Made by a program: the position numbers and the translations under genes. Positions 43,716 to 55,265 of a DNA stretch of 64,000 bases are shown here, in pieces (position 1 is the first letter of the stretch; every line of letters starts with the position of its first letter). Under the pieces are notes generated by a model. That model saw nothing but the letters and a program-made list of their open reading frames with translations, ran no database searches and was not told the DNA's origin. Source of the DNA: Chinchilla lanigera (taxonomy: Eukaryota > Chordata > Mammalia > Rodentia > Chinchillidae); NCBI RefSeq assembly GCF_000276665.1, contig NW_004955475.1:7921506-7985505 (forward strand). The letters are read 5' to 3'.

Positions 43716-44140
43716 CTCATGTCTGAGAGCCCATTTATGATAGACTTACCACATCCTGAGAGTCTATTTCCTTCAGATTTTTTTGCTCTTTAGGTTCACT
43801 AATTAACGCTTTTTTAATTACCTAGAAATATTTTCTTTATTGCTACCACCTCACTTTCATCACTGGCAGATCTAGTACTACCATACCTCACTACTGTTTC
43901 TTCTCAGACCAGGCACTTTGCATCCTCCAAGAGTAACAAAAAAGGTAATTTAATGAACTTACTAGGGGTCGGCAGGCTGCCAAAAGAGACTGAAAGCCAG
44001 CCCTGGGCCCAGCTATTTCCACACCAGAGCATCTGTAGAAAAACCAGCAGCACAAATACGAAGCACTGCAACAAAACTGAAGCCATCTTTGGTGTTATGT
44101 CGGCTCTTGACTTTTCTGTCTGCCTTCATTCACTAGTTCT
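43716..44140. other. Unique stretch
   Basis: Nothing recognised. Short open frames only. Confidence 0.4.
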
Positions 44141-44143
44141 TTT

Positions 44144-44247
44144 TTTTTTTGGTTTTGGTTTTGGTTTTTCTCCAGTACCGGGAACTGAACTCACAACCTT
44201 GCGCTTGCCAGGCAGGCGCTTTGCCGCTGAGCTAAATCCCCAGCCCC
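44144..44247 (-). mobile_element. ID SINE, young subfamily
   Basis: Antisense body with a 'ggttttggttttggtttttc' tail. 'actagttcttt' duplicated at about 44132 and 44248. Confidence 0.93.
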
Positions 44248-44639
44248 ACTAGTTCTTTATCTGCTAATATTTCTAGGAGATGTTTTCATACTTGCTCAGA
44301 TTTAATGTGTGTATACTTTCCTCAAATTATGCTTTATCCAATGCAAGAAAGATTCACCTAAAGGTCATCCTCTGCCACAGTCTCCCGTACTTGGATATTT
44401 CAGTTTTTCATCTGCTGCTCCATTAATAGAATTCAGCTGCAAGTATAATAACCCTGGGGAATGGCTTCCAAAGATTTCAAGCCAACATATTTTTCACTTG
44501 AAATGCCCAAGCCACAAAATATTCTCCAACCCCTTCTACGTGTTCCATCACTGTGGTGATGATGCATTTAATGGCGGAGAAGAAACCATTTAGGAACACA
44601 GAGCGATCAGGATTTTTAAAAAGCCACTTAATCTGGTCT

Positions 44640-45555
44640 TCCTGCCTTCCATGAGGATCACATTAAGAGCATCAGAATGCTTAAGGCCTAACGTAGAGGC
44701 AGTAGGTTGCCTCAGACCGTGAGTCAGGAAGGCTCCTCAGCCTACACAAAATTAAATCCTAACCTTCTCCATAAAACTGTTCCTCTCCAGGATTCCCCAT
44801 CTCAGAGAAGGGCCCCACCATTTATTTAGAAATCAGAGGTCTCCTTGATATCTGTCTCTCTCACATTGCATACCCACTCCATCATCAAATCCCACGGACG
44901 TAAACTCCTAAGACTTCCTTTACTACAGTTCTTCCCATCTCTACCCTCAACAAGGCCATCATCCCCTCTCTCATGAACTACTGCAACTACCAGGTCTCCT
45001 TTCATTCATTCTTGTCCCTCTCAAATGCATCCTCCACTGTGCAGCCACGGTAAGCTCAAAATATCCCTTGAACTTTGCTATCTTCAACCCTCTAATGAGT
45101 ATATGCCCTATCTCCCGAGCATGGTCCACAGACCCTGAGCTCTCAGGCAACAACTCAATGCCCTCCAGCCACAGTGGTGCACTTTTTAGTTCTTTGCTCT
45201 GCAACTCTTTGCACATACTGTTTCCTCTGTGTAGAATGTTCTTCCCAGTCTCCACACATTTGTGAGTAGTTGCTGCCTTACTATCATTCAGTTCTCAAGT
45301 TAAATATTACTTCTTCTGAGAAGGCTTCCTCAACCACTCTATCAAAAGAAGGCCTTCCTCTGTTATTCTCTAAGTCCTTGTTTATTTCTCTAATAATTTT
45401 TAATCACAACTTATTATTACCATGTCTGCTTACTTACTTTTCTGCCTGCCTCTGGATTATAAATACCTTGAAGGCAAAGATCATGTTAGTCTTATTTAAC
45501 ACACAATGCCAGCACCTAGTATCTAAAAGGTATCTAATCAGAACTGCTTAAGGAC
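44640..45555 (+). repeat. Long L2 LINE 3' portion
   Basis: Over 900 bp in L2 order: 'gaactactgcaactaccagg', 'catactgtttcctctgtgta', 'cttctgagaaggcttcctca', 'gcaaagatcatgttagtctt', then 'caatgccagcacctagtatc'. Degenerate, non-coding. Confidence 0.8.
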
Positions 45556-45784
45556 TTGAGTTCTGACTGAGCATAATACTTCCTTATCCCTTACCCTTGC
45601 CCTTCCCCAGCAACCTGGCTAAGGTTTTGACTACAGCCTTTTCATAAAGTTTTTACTATGTGTGGCAGGTGTTTGTGTTCTTCACTGGTAGGATTGAGGT
45701 CTGCACTTCCCCACCTCCTCTAAGACAAACATGGCCAGGCGCTTTGCTTTTGCCAATGTAACATGAGCAGAAATAATGTGAGTT

Positions 45785-46148
45785 AACGGAGTACTATTAT
45801 GCAATAAAGGAAGATGAATTTGTGTATGAAAATGACTATCTTGAGACCATGTCAAGTGAAATAAATCAGACACACAAGCTTAAATATCACATGGTTTCTC
45901 TTATATAAAAACCCAAAGTATAAATAATTGAAAGGGCAAAATAAAAGATAGATAAAACATCATAGGATAATAGAACACATATCTTTTGCAAATACAAAGG
46001 GGACGAAGAGATGGAGGGAATGGGGAAGGAGGAGATGGGAAGCGAAAGTAAAAACAATTAAATGACATGTCATACACATGTACCAACTCACCACAATGAA
46101 TGTATTTATTATGTCCTGCAAACATGAACTAAAAACCTTTTTAAAAAA
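45785..46148 (+). mobile_element. 5'-truncated L1 3' end
   Basis: 'aagtgaaataaatcagacac', 'aatatcacatggtttctctt', a G/A-rich tract at about 46000, and 'catgtaccaactcaccacaa'. Same 3'UTR type as at 52000 and 54200. Confidence 0.85.
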
Positions 46149-46209
46149 GAAGTAATCTGTGCTATTTCCAACAGAAGTTCAACGAGCCATGGAGAAAACC
46201 CTCCCTGCC

Positions 46210-46420
46210 CCACTGATCAAGGAAGCATGAGTGGCCAGACACAGTGGTGCAAGCCTATAATCCCAGCACTTGGGAGGCTGAGGCAGGAGGATCACTGTGA
46301 GTTTGAGGCCAGCCTGGGCTACAAAGTGAGCTCACGGCCAGCCTAAACTGCATAGCGAGACTCAGTCTTGAAAAAGACCAAAAAAAAAAAAAAAAGAAAG
46401 AAAGAAAGAAAGAAAGCATC
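46210..46420 (+). mobile_element. B1-like SINE with (AAAG)n tail
   Basis: 'ggccagacacagtggtgcaa' through 'gagactcagtcttgaaaaag', poly(A), then about five AAAG units. Confidence 0.9.
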
Positions 46421-46624
46421 AGTGGAAATGGAGTTTCCATCATCCTCAATCCCTAAGATCTATAGTGACCAGACCCCAGAGCCAGCCCTTCGGGAACATA
46501 CATCATGACCAAGAAATAAACTCTTGTTGTCACAATCTATGGATATTTTCATGATTACTTGATACTATACAATAATGTAGACCATCCTCACTGATCCATT
46601 TTATCACTGATTGGTAGCACTTGA

Positions 46625-48036
46625 TTGGTATCAAATGCTTTTCAGCATCTATTGAGATGATCATGCAGTTTTAGTCCTTGGTTCTGTCAATGTGGTGTAT
46701 TACATTTATAGATATCTGCATGTTGAACCATTCCTGCAACTCTGGGATGAATCCTGCTTCGTCAAGCTGTATAATCTTCTTGATGATTTGCTGCATTCTG
46801 TTTGCCAGTATCTTACTGAGGATTTTTGCATGTATGTTCATCAAGGAGATTGGCCTGTTCTTTTTTTTGGTTGGATCCTTCTCTGCTTTTTGGTATCATG
46901 GTAACACTTGCTTCCAGAAATGAGTTTGGGAATATAGTTTTCCTTTCAATTTCATCAAAGAGTTTCAGGAGTAGTGATATTAGATCTCCTCTAAATTTTC
47001 TGTAGACTTCAGCAGTGAATCCATCAGGACCTGGGATTTTCCTGGTTCATAGGTTTTAATTACTTCTTCAATTTAATTGACTGCTATTGGGTTATTTAGA
47101 ATTTTTTATTATTTTCTTGACTCAGCTTTTGAAATTGCTATGTATTAAACAATCTGTCCCATTCTGCATTTTCCACCTTATTACAGTACAGGTTCTCAAA
47201 GTAGGTACTAATGATCTTCTGGATTTCTGTGAGATCCATTGTGATTTTGGCCTTTTCATTCCTTTTTTTTTTTTTTGGTTTTTCTCCGGTACCGGGAACC
47301 GAACTCAGGACCTTGCGCTTGCCAGGCAGGCGCTTTGCCGCTGAGCTAAATCCCCAGCCCCTGGCCTTTTCATTCTTAACTGCATGGATTTGAGTGTTTC
47401 TTTTTCTTTTTTTTGGTAAGGTTAACTAAGGGTTTGTCTATTTCACTTAATTTCAAAGAAACAACTCTTTGATTCATTGATTCTTGTATTGTTTTCTTAG
47501 TCTCAACTACACTAATTTCTACTCTGATATTTGTAATTTTCTGCCTGGTACACACTTTGGGTGTAACTTTTTCTTCTTTTCCTAAAAGGCAGAGGTCCAA
47601 CATTAAGTTATTTATTTGACCTCCACTTATTTTTCTGATGTGGGAATTCACTGCTATATAGTTCCCTCATACAGCTGCTTCCATTGTGTCTCACAAGTTC
47701 CAGTATGTTGTATTGGCAGTTATCACTTAATTGCAGAAACTGTCTAATTTCTCCTTTAATTTAATCTGTAACCCATTGGCTCTTCAGAAGGGTGTTACTT
47801 TATTTCCATGTGTTTGTGCAGTTGCTGTGGTTTCTTTTGCTATTTATTTCCAATTGTATTACTCTATAATAATATGCATAGTATAATTTCAATTTCTTTG
47901 TATTTACTTCAGCACATTCTATGAGCTACTATGTGGTCTATTTTGGACAAAGTTCATGAGCAGCTAAGAAAAATGAGTATTCTATTGTTATGGGGTAAAG
48001 CACTCTGTAGATATCCACTAAGTCCATTTATACCAA
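46625..48036 (-). mobile_element. L1 ORF2 segment, antisense
   Basis: The minus strand reads ORF2 from the endonuclease/linker ('ttcttagctgctcatgaact', 'gaccacatagtagctcatag') into the reverse-transcriptase domain, ending near 'gatcatctcaatagatgctg'. A young minus-strand ID (47262-47361) interrupts it. Stops and shifts throughout. Confidence 0.82.
47262..47361 (-). mobile_element. ID SINE, young subfamily
   Basis: Antisense body, T-rich left tail. Perfect 14-bp duplication tggccttttcattc at 47248-47261 and 47362-47375. Confidence 0.96.
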
Positions 48037-48160
48037 ATCATTATGAAAACTCTACAGAAGATACAACATGCAATATAGTAACCATTGTTATTCTCCTATT
48101 ATCTTGTTTTGAAATTTTATATCATTGTTTTTATTGTTTTCTTTAAAATGAAAAACCTTA
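48037..48160 (+). repeat. L1 3'UTR-like block at the inversion point
   Basis: 'gcaatatagtaaccattgtt' and 'ctcctattatcttgttttga' resemble the L1 tails at 1-148, 6315 and 28430. An A-rich run follows. It lies between the antisense and sense L1 arms. Confidence 0.55.
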
Positions 48161-49844
48161 CATAAAATTGGAATAGAAAGTATTTTTCTCAATCTGATAA
48201 AAGCCATCTATGACAAACCAACAACCAATATCATACTAAATGGTCAAAAACTGAAAGCTTTTACTCTAAAATCAAGAACAAGACAAGGATGCCCACTATC
48301 ACCACTCCTATTCAATACAGTTCTGGAAACATTACTCATAGCAACTAGACAAAAGAAAGTAATAAAAGGAATGAGGACAGTAAATGAGAAGTTAACTTAC
48401 CATTACTTCTGTATGGTATGATACTTTACATATAAGTGCACAAAATCTCAAGAAAAAGACTCCCAGAATTAATACCAAAATTGGGTAGTGTAGCAGGATA
48501 CAAAGTCAACGCTTAAAAGTCATAAGCAATACTATATACAAATAACAAAGCCTATGAGAGAGAAATCAAGGAAACAACATCTTTCACAAGAGCATTAAGA
48601 AAAATGAAATATTTAAGAATCAATCTAACAAAGAAAATCAAAGATCTATACACTGAAAATGACAGTACTCTTAAAAAAAAAAGAAAATCTAAGACAATAT
48701 CAGAAAATGGAATGATTTCCCTGTTCTTGGATAGGCAAAACCAACATAGTGAAAATGGCAATATTTTCAAAACTCTTATACAGATTCAGTGCAATCCTGA
48801 TCAAAATATCAATAGCATACCTCACAGAACTAGAGAAAATAATCCTAAAGTTCATTTAAAACCAGAAGAGACCTAAAATAGCAAAAGCAGTTCTAGGCAA
48901 CAAAAACAAGCCAGGGGGCATCACAAGTCCCAACCTGAAGTTATATTACAAAGCTACCATGATAAAAACAACATGGTACTGACAAAAACAAAACAAAAAT
49001 ATACATTATCCAACTCTATTAAAACGTTATTATTTACATTCTATTCATTTCTTCTATGAATTGTGTTAGTCCAGTGACCCATAAGAATAAATATGAAAAT
49101 TATATTCCCTCTTTTCTGTAAAAGAATTGCAAGTACTTTATTATATTTAGAAACCCAATAAGCTGCTTATTACATTAAAAAACCTAACAAACAAACAAAA
49201 AATCAGACCTGACATCAATGAAACAGAAACAAAATGCAGAAACAATTCCAAATGTATTAGCTACCTTCCCTTTGACAAAGAGACCAAACACTTTCACTGA
49301 AAGAAAGATAGCCTCTTTAATAAATGGTGCTGGGAAAACTGGCTTTCCACATGCCAAAGAGTAAACCTAGACCCACATCTCCCACCATTCACTAAACTAA
49401 AATCAAAACAGATCAAAGATCTAAATATTAAAACAGAAATACTTTATATGCTTGAAGATAAAATAGGTAAAACTCTTGAAGACAAAGGTACAAGTAAAAC
49501 TTATGAACAAAACCCCAATGCACAGGGACTATTATAAAGAATCAACAGCTGGGATCTCATTATATTAAAAAGCTTTTGCACAGCAAAAGAAACCACAAAC
49601 AGAGTGAAAAGACAACCAACAGAATGGGAAAAAAAATTTTAACAGCTATTCCTTACACCAAAGACTAATATATAAGGAAATCAAAAAAGAAATCAGGCCC
49701 TCCAAATTTTAAAGACCCAGTCCTAAAATAGGCATCTGAAATGAATAGATACCACCCAAATGGAGAAGTATAAACATCAAATAAATATGTGAGAAAATGT
49801 TCAATATCACAGGTCATGAAAGAAAGGCAAATTAAAATAACACT

Positions 49845-50010
49845 GAAGCCGGGCATGGTGGTGCATGCCTGTAATCCCAGCACTCAGGAGGCTGAAGCAA
49901 GAGGAGTATGATGAGTTCAAGGACAGCCTGGGCTATATAGTCAGTTTAAGGTCAGCCTGAACTATAGAGGGAGACCCTGTCTCAGGGGGAAAAATTTTTT
50001 TAAAAAAACA
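49845..50010 (+). mobile_element. B1-like SINE
   Basis: 'gccgggcatggtggtgcatg', doubled middle, 'agggagaccctgtctcaggg'. 'aaataacactgaa'/'aaaaaacactgaa' flank it. Confidence 0.9.
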
Positions 50011-50076
50011 CTGAAATTCTATCTCATTCCAGAAAGAATGACTACCTCAAGAAATCAACCAGAAATGCTGGTAGTG

Positions 50077-50162
50077 GGGCTGGGGGTTTAGCTCAGTGGC
50101 ACAATGCCTGCCTTGCAAGTGCAAAGTCATGAGTTCAATTCCCGGTACCGGAAAAAAAAAAA
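50077..50162 (+). mobile_element. ID SINE
   Basis: 'ggggctgggggtttagctca' to 'ttcccggtaccgg', poly(A). 'aatgctggtag'/'aatgctagtag' flank it. Confidence 0.92.
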
Positions 50163-50287
50163 AATGCTAGTAGGGCTGTGAGGGGAAAAAGGAACCCTTC
50201 TCTACTGTTGGTGGGAGTGTAAATTGGTACAACCCTTATGGACATCAGTATGGAGATTCCTCAAAAACTCTAAAACTACCAGAACTT

Positions 50288-50302
50288 CCAGGAAGATGGC
50301 AG
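50288..50302 (+). promoter_or_regulatory. YY1-like site at the L1 5' end
   Basis: 'gaagatggcagag' within the first 25 bases of the L1, the position where L1 promoters carry a YY1 site that fixes the start of transcription. Inference from motif and place. Confidence 0.5.
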
Positions 50303-52060
50303 AGTGGTAAATAGAAAAAAAAAAAAAAAGCCTCTCTAAGATCTGATGTCCACACACTGGAATATAGCAACATGAGGAGGAGATGAAGGAGGGAGGTTGG
50401 TCCCCAGGAGCTAAGCTAGAAAGGATCTCAAGCAAGAATTGAAGTCCACAGGGAGAGCAAAGAGAGAGACTTAAAGAAGGAAAGGGCAGGAGGCATTTGC
50501 TCCCTAAGCCTGGACTGACTGCATGGGAGAGGTGGTTCAAACCTACAGACTCATGGTGACTACTGGTGACCCCAGAGGCCTCCACAGAGAAATGCACCAG
50601 TGGAATGGAGCAGTGGATATACAAGACTACAGCGCCTGGTGAGTTATTTGGGTTCAGACATCCCCCAGGAGAGGGCGACTGGCTGGGAACTGTCTTGCAG
50701 AAGGTCAAATAAGCTCGAAACTCAGAGCAACTGCTGGCTCCAGCTAGCAGGTCCCAGTGTCAGAGTCAGGGAGCTTAGTTCAAGGGGGCAGGGAGCAGAG
50801 TTCAAGCTGCCAGGAGGCACACAGACTGCAGCAGGCTGACCGGGTCCGGTTCCAGCCTCACAGACACAACCTCAGTGGAACTAAAGGTGCAGGCTTGTTA
50901 AGATTATCCAATATCCCGCTGTAAATCTACAGCTGGCTTGCTGGGATTAATCAACTCAGATCTGGAATCTGTCTGCCCATGTTGTCTACTACTGACAGCA
51001 AAGGCAGACTTGAAGTGGACATTTTTTTTCTTATTTTCTTTTCCACTTTTCTTTTTTTTGCTTTCTCTTTTTTTTGTTTTCTTTATTTTTTCTTGATTGT
51101 TCCCATTTTTATATGAGTGTGAACACGATTTCTAGTTTTTTGTTGTTATTGCACTGTTCTGGTCTTTTTATTTCTTCCTTCTCTCTTTTCCTTCTATCTT
51201 CTTCACCAGTTTCCCAAAGTTTGTATGATCTTCCTCTGTCCTCCAGCCATCTGTCTAATCTCCTCCTCTTCTATTTCTCTCAGAGGAACTATCACAAAGA
51301 ATCAATAACTGGGATCTCATCTTATTAAAAAGCTTTTGTACAGCAAGAGAAATGACCAACAGAGTAAAGAGACAACCCACACTGTGGGAGAAAGTTTTTG
51401 CTAGCTGTTCCTCAGACAAAGGACTACTATCTAGACTATATAAAGAACTCAAAAACAATCATACCCCCAATTGAGAAACTGAATTCAAAAATGCACACCC
51501 GAAATGAACAGACACTTCTCATATGAAGAAATACAAACAGCAATCAAATACATGAAAAAATGTTCAACATCACTGGTCATTTGAGAGATGCAAATGAAAA
51601 CAATACTGAGATTCTATTTCACTCCAGAAAGAATGGCTATTATCAAGAAATCAACCAATAACAAATGCTGGAGGGGTTATGGGGTAAAGGAACCCTTCTC
51701 CACTGTTGGTGGGAGTGTAGAATGGTATAACCACTGTGGAAATCAATATGGGGATTCCTCCAAAATCTAGTGCTAGAGGTCCCTTTGGACCCAGCCATTC
51801 CCTTCTTGGGTAACTTCCCAAAAGAATTTGAAGCATCATACCACAGTGATATATGTATTCCCATGTTTATAGTGGCACAGTTTGTAATTGCTAAATCTTG
51901 AAAACAGACCAAATGTCCATCAACCAATGAATGGATAAAGAAGATGTGGTTTTTTAATGGAGTACTACTCGGCCATAAAGAGGGATAATCTTGAGACATT
52001 TCTAACTAAATGCATGTACCTTGAGACCATTCTCTTAAGTGAAATAAATCAGACACACAA

Positions 52061-52140
52061 GTGTAAATACTACATTGTTTCTCTGGTGTGGGAAACTGAT
52101 GTGTAAATACTACATTGTTTCTCTGGTGTGGGAAACTGAA
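52061..52140 (+). repeat. 40-bp tandem duplication in the L1 3'UTR
   Basis: Units 52061-52100 and 52101-52140 (starting gtgtaaatactacattgttt) are identical at 39 of 40 positions. Confidence 0.97.
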
Positions 52141-52439
52141 AGTGTAAATGAGGATCCGAATGTGTAACAGATATTGTGAAATAGGAAAAGAATGTTCAAA
52201 TGACAAGTGGAACTAGGGAGGGGGAGGGGAAAAGGAAGGGAAAAGAAATAAAACAAGAAAAGAAGGTAAAAAATGGAAACAAAGCTTTTGTAAAGAAGGA
52301 GAAGAGGGGTTGAAGGGAGGGGAGGAGACTATAGAAAAAAAGAATCAAGATCTATCACGTACAGGTACAAATTCCCTATGAGGAATATGATCATGTATAA
52401 CTAAAATGTACCAATAAACTTAATTAATTAAAAAAAGGA

Positions 52440-52830
52440 ACCAGAAGGTGGTTCTCACCCAGTCTAAATGGTTCCGTGCCTTGGTCTCCCTAATTGTACC
52501 ATGGGTGTGCCCCAGGATTAGGACTGTTATGCTTATATATAAAATACCAAATCTACAGTAAGATGTGGTCAAAGTCCTAAAGCTACCTCAGTATCAGTAA
52601 GCTTCTGACAAAGTGGCCAAGAGTCTCAGCCCTCACCAGCAGGAGCTTCCCTCATAAGCTGCCTTACTGGCCCCAGGAGCTCCTGGGCATCTGACGGGGG
52701 TGTAATTTTTCCCGGCTGTACCTCCTAACCTGGGCCCCACTCCGGGCCCCACAAACACATGAGGTGTGCAGTCCTACTGCTCCATGCCAGCATTACCTCA
52801 CTGATACCTGCCCCTCCCTGCCTTGATATT
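52440..52830. other. Unique stretch
   Basis: GC-moderate. No repeat or exon recognised. Confidence 0.4.
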
Positions 52831-52834
52831 CATG

Positions 52835-53275
52835 GGGGCCTGGCTCCAGGGCCTCCTCAACAGATACCAAAATTCACTGAAGCTCAAGTCTTTTCTAATA
52901 AAATAGCACAATATTTGTATGTAACCTATTCACATCCCTCTGCATACTTTAAAACATTTCTGGATGACTGATAATGTCCAAGATTTTGTAAATATTATGT
53001 AAGGGGCTCTTGTCTAGAGACCAGTAACAGGAAAAAAGTCAATACATATTCAGTATCACATATTTTTAAAAATATTTTCAATGCCAGGCATGGTGGCACA
53101 TGCCTGTAATCCCAGCACTCAGGAGACTGAGGTAGGAGGATTCCCAAGGGTTCAAGAACAGTCTGGGCTACACAGTGAGTTCAAGACCATCTCAAAAAAC
53201 AAACAAACAAACAAAAATCAATCCTCTGTTGGTGGAATCTGTAGACATGAAGCCCGTGGATATAGGGGCCCAAGC
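52835..53275 (+). mobile_element. Tigger-like DNA transposon, split by a B1
   Basis: 'catgggggcctggctccagg', 'agataccaaaattcactgaa', 'ataacctattcacatcc'-type text and 'gataatgtccaagattttgt', ending 'cgtggatataggggccc' as an inverted counterpart of the start. A B1-like SINE (53083-53215) interrupts it. Confidence 0.7.
53083..53218 (+). mobile_element. B1-like SINE
   Basis: 'gccaggcatggtggcacatg' to 'ccatctcaaaaaacaaacaa'. The second middle block is missing. Confidence 0.88.
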
Positions 53276-53289
53276 ACATTACATTATCT

Positions 53290-53812
53290 ATCTAGAGCAT
53301 CAAGCAGGATCAATTTAGGCATTCACATTATGTAGACCCTTGAGTGAATTATCTTATGGGTTTCATCAAGGGTCTCTGAAGGCATTTCATCACAATATAC
53401 TCTGTTGGATATATCCTTATGTTGGTAATGAAAACTTTTTTTAAACATTACCATGCACTCATCATGCTTAACAAAAACACCATTAATTCCTTAATGCTCT
53501 CTAATACCAAACCATTTGTCTATTTCCTTGCTTTTTTCAAATGCCTTTTTTTACTGAATTGTTTGAACCAGGATCCAACAAGGACCTCACACTGCATTTC
53601 CTTGTGACCTCTTCTTAATCTATTTTATTCTATAATAATTTGCTCTTTCTTTCTCTCTACTGTCAATTGGGCTGAAGAATAAAGGATATTTCTTGGGGAA
53701 AGTGAGTCAGTATTCCTACAGAATGCCCTATATTTTGGACTTAACTGACTGTATCCTTGTTATGTAAGGCATTCTTCTGACCCTCATTTTTCCTGTAAAC
53801 TAATAACGATTT
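53290..53812. other. Unassigned stretch
   Basis: AT-moderate. No repeat or exon recognised. Confidence 0.35.
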
Positions 53813-53827
53813 TAAAGACTTGAAACA

Positions 53828-53932
53828 AAAAAGGAAAAGATGTGTTATGTACATGTACCAACTTCTCACAAAGAATGTACATATTATGTACCACATACAT
53901 GCATTAATAAAATAAAATAAAATTTTAAAAAA
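53828..53932 (+). mobile_element. Very short L1 3' tail insertion
   Basis: Only about 105 bp of L1 3'UTR ('catgtaccaacttctcacaa', 'gcattaataaaataaaataa'). 'agacttgaaacaa'/'aaacttgaaacaa' flank it as the target duplication. Confidence 0.75.
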
Positions 53933-53945
53933 TAAAAACTTGAAA

Positions 53946-54645
53946 CAATCAAAAAAGCCACTAAAAGTAGAGATTCCATTTGACCCAGCTATTCATTTTC
54001 TTGGTGTTTTCCTGAAAGAGTTAAAAGTATCACACCACAGTGATGTATGCATACCTATGTTTATGGCAGCACAATTTATAATAACTAAATCTTGGAAACA
54101 GCCCAGATACCCATTAATGGATGAATGAATAAAGAAAATGTGGTTTTTATATACAATGGAGTACAACTCTGCCATAAAGAAGGATAAACTTGAGACATTT
54201 TTAGGTAAATGGATGTACCTTGAGACTACACTTTTAAGTGAAATAAATTGGACACACATGTTCAAATATCACATGGTTTCTCTGGTGTGAGAATCTGAAT
54301 GCATAAATAAGGACCAAAATGGTCTGATGATAAATATGGTCTGATGATGATAAATATTGGGAAATAGGAACAAAATATTCAAATGGCAAGGGGGACAATG
54401 GAGGGTGGAGGGGGAAGGGAAGGAAAGGAAAAGGATAAAAAAGATAGTAGAAAGGAAAAAATGGAAACAAAGCTTTTATAAACAAAGAAGGAAAGAAAGG
54501 TTGAAGGGAGGGGAGGACAATGGGGGAAAAAAGAAGAATTAAGATTTATCATGAACAGGTACAAATTCCCTGAATGTGATCATTATGTATATCAAAAGAT
54601 TACCAATAAAACTAATTTTAAAATATATAAAATATAAAAAACAGA
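53946..54645 (+). mobile_element. 5'-truncated L1
   Basis: Late ORF2 ('gtagagattccatttgaccc', 'tatggcagcacaatttataa') then a 3'UTR with a purine-rich tract at 54385-54535 and an A-rich end. Confidence 0.88.
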
Positions 54646-54659
54646 TTTTTAAGTGCCAC

Positions 54660-54865
54660 ATTTTTTCCAATAGCAAGATTAAATTCAGGGCCTTCACACT
54701 AAGATATATCCCCAGCCCTTTTGTTCTTATTTTTTATTTTGAGGCAAGGTCTCAGTAAGTCACGAAGCTGACCAGGCCGGGCTCCAACTTGCAATCCTTC
54801 TACCTTAGTCTCCCAGAATGTGGAATAACAACATGCACCACTGTGCCTGGCTGTGCCAAAACATT
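54660..54865 (-). mobile_element. Dimeric SINE, B1-dID type
   Basis: Antisense ID arm ('atatccccagcccttttgtt'), linker, antisense B1 arm ('gaggcaaggtctcagtaagt' to 'catgcaccactgtgcctggc'). Confidence 0.8.
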
Positions 54866-55169
54866 TTCCCCGTGAATACTATTTCCACCCTAGCTGACAT
54901 AGCCCCTAATTCTGAGTGAATATTGGAACTTCACTATTCATGGCTTTAACAAAGTCATGATTCTTACAATGAGTAAAAATTTTTTTGGAGAAAAGTTGTT
55001 TTATGTACTAATCACCCTATGAATGTCTGTGATTGGTTACAAGTATTTCTTATCTTGAAAAGAAGGCAAGAAAACAATGTAAAATATAAGATGATTATAC
55101 TGAAAGAGTCACGTATGTCAACTGTCACTAAATACTTATTATCAGCCAGGTACTATGCTAAACGGCAAG

Positions 55170-55265
55170 CCGGGGATATAGCTCAGTGGCACAGTGCCTG
55201 CCTGGCAAGCGCGAGGTCATGAGTTTGATTCCCAGTACAAAAAAATAAAGAAAGAAAAAGATTTT
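55170..55265 (+). mobile_element. ID SINE
   Basis: 'ccggggatatagctcagtgg' to 'gtttgattcccagtac'. A 17-bp duplication, ctatgctaaacggcaag at 55153 and ctatgctaaatggcaag at 55266, agrees at 16 of 17. Confidence 0.93.

Larger units (their letters stand above)
48165..50276 (+). mobile_element. L1 ORF2, sense arm, degenerate
   Basis: It starts in the reverse-transcriptase domain ('gataaaagccatctatgaca', 'ggatgcccactatcaccact'), close to where the antisense arm stops, and runs to late ORF2 ('tactgttggtgggagtgtaa'). An unassigned insert of about 190 bp lies at 49010-49200. A B1 (49847-50005) and an ID (50077-50162) are inserted. The L1 ends abruptly at 50276. Confidence 0.82.
50277..52435 (+). mobile_element. 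L1 with 5'UTR joined directly to late ORF2 (internal deletion)
   Basis: It begins 'agaacttccaggaagatggc' (a YY1-like AAGATGGC, as at the start of many L1 promoters). GC-rich then pyrimidine-rich 5'UTR follows to about 51283, then an immediate jump to late ORF2 ('cacaaagaatcaataactgg') and on through the 3'UTR to an A-rich end at 52435. ORF1 and about three quarters of ORF2 are missing. It contains a 40-bp tandem duplication. It cannot mobilise itself. Confidence 0.8.

Noticed and set aside
50202..50708. 168-residue minus-strand frame
   Set aside because: Antisense to an L1 5'UTR and late ORF2 junction; low-complexity Ser/Leu content.
51255..51290. Splice acceptor explaining the L1 5'UTR-ORF2 junction
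   Set aside because: The pyrimidine-AG tract lies on the retained upstream side, whereas a used acceptor tract would have been removed with the intron.
5726..55265. Many tRNA-like units with A-box and B-box resemblance
   Set aside because: They are ID SINEs with poly(A) tails and target repeats, not tRNA genes; none can form a full cloverleaf.
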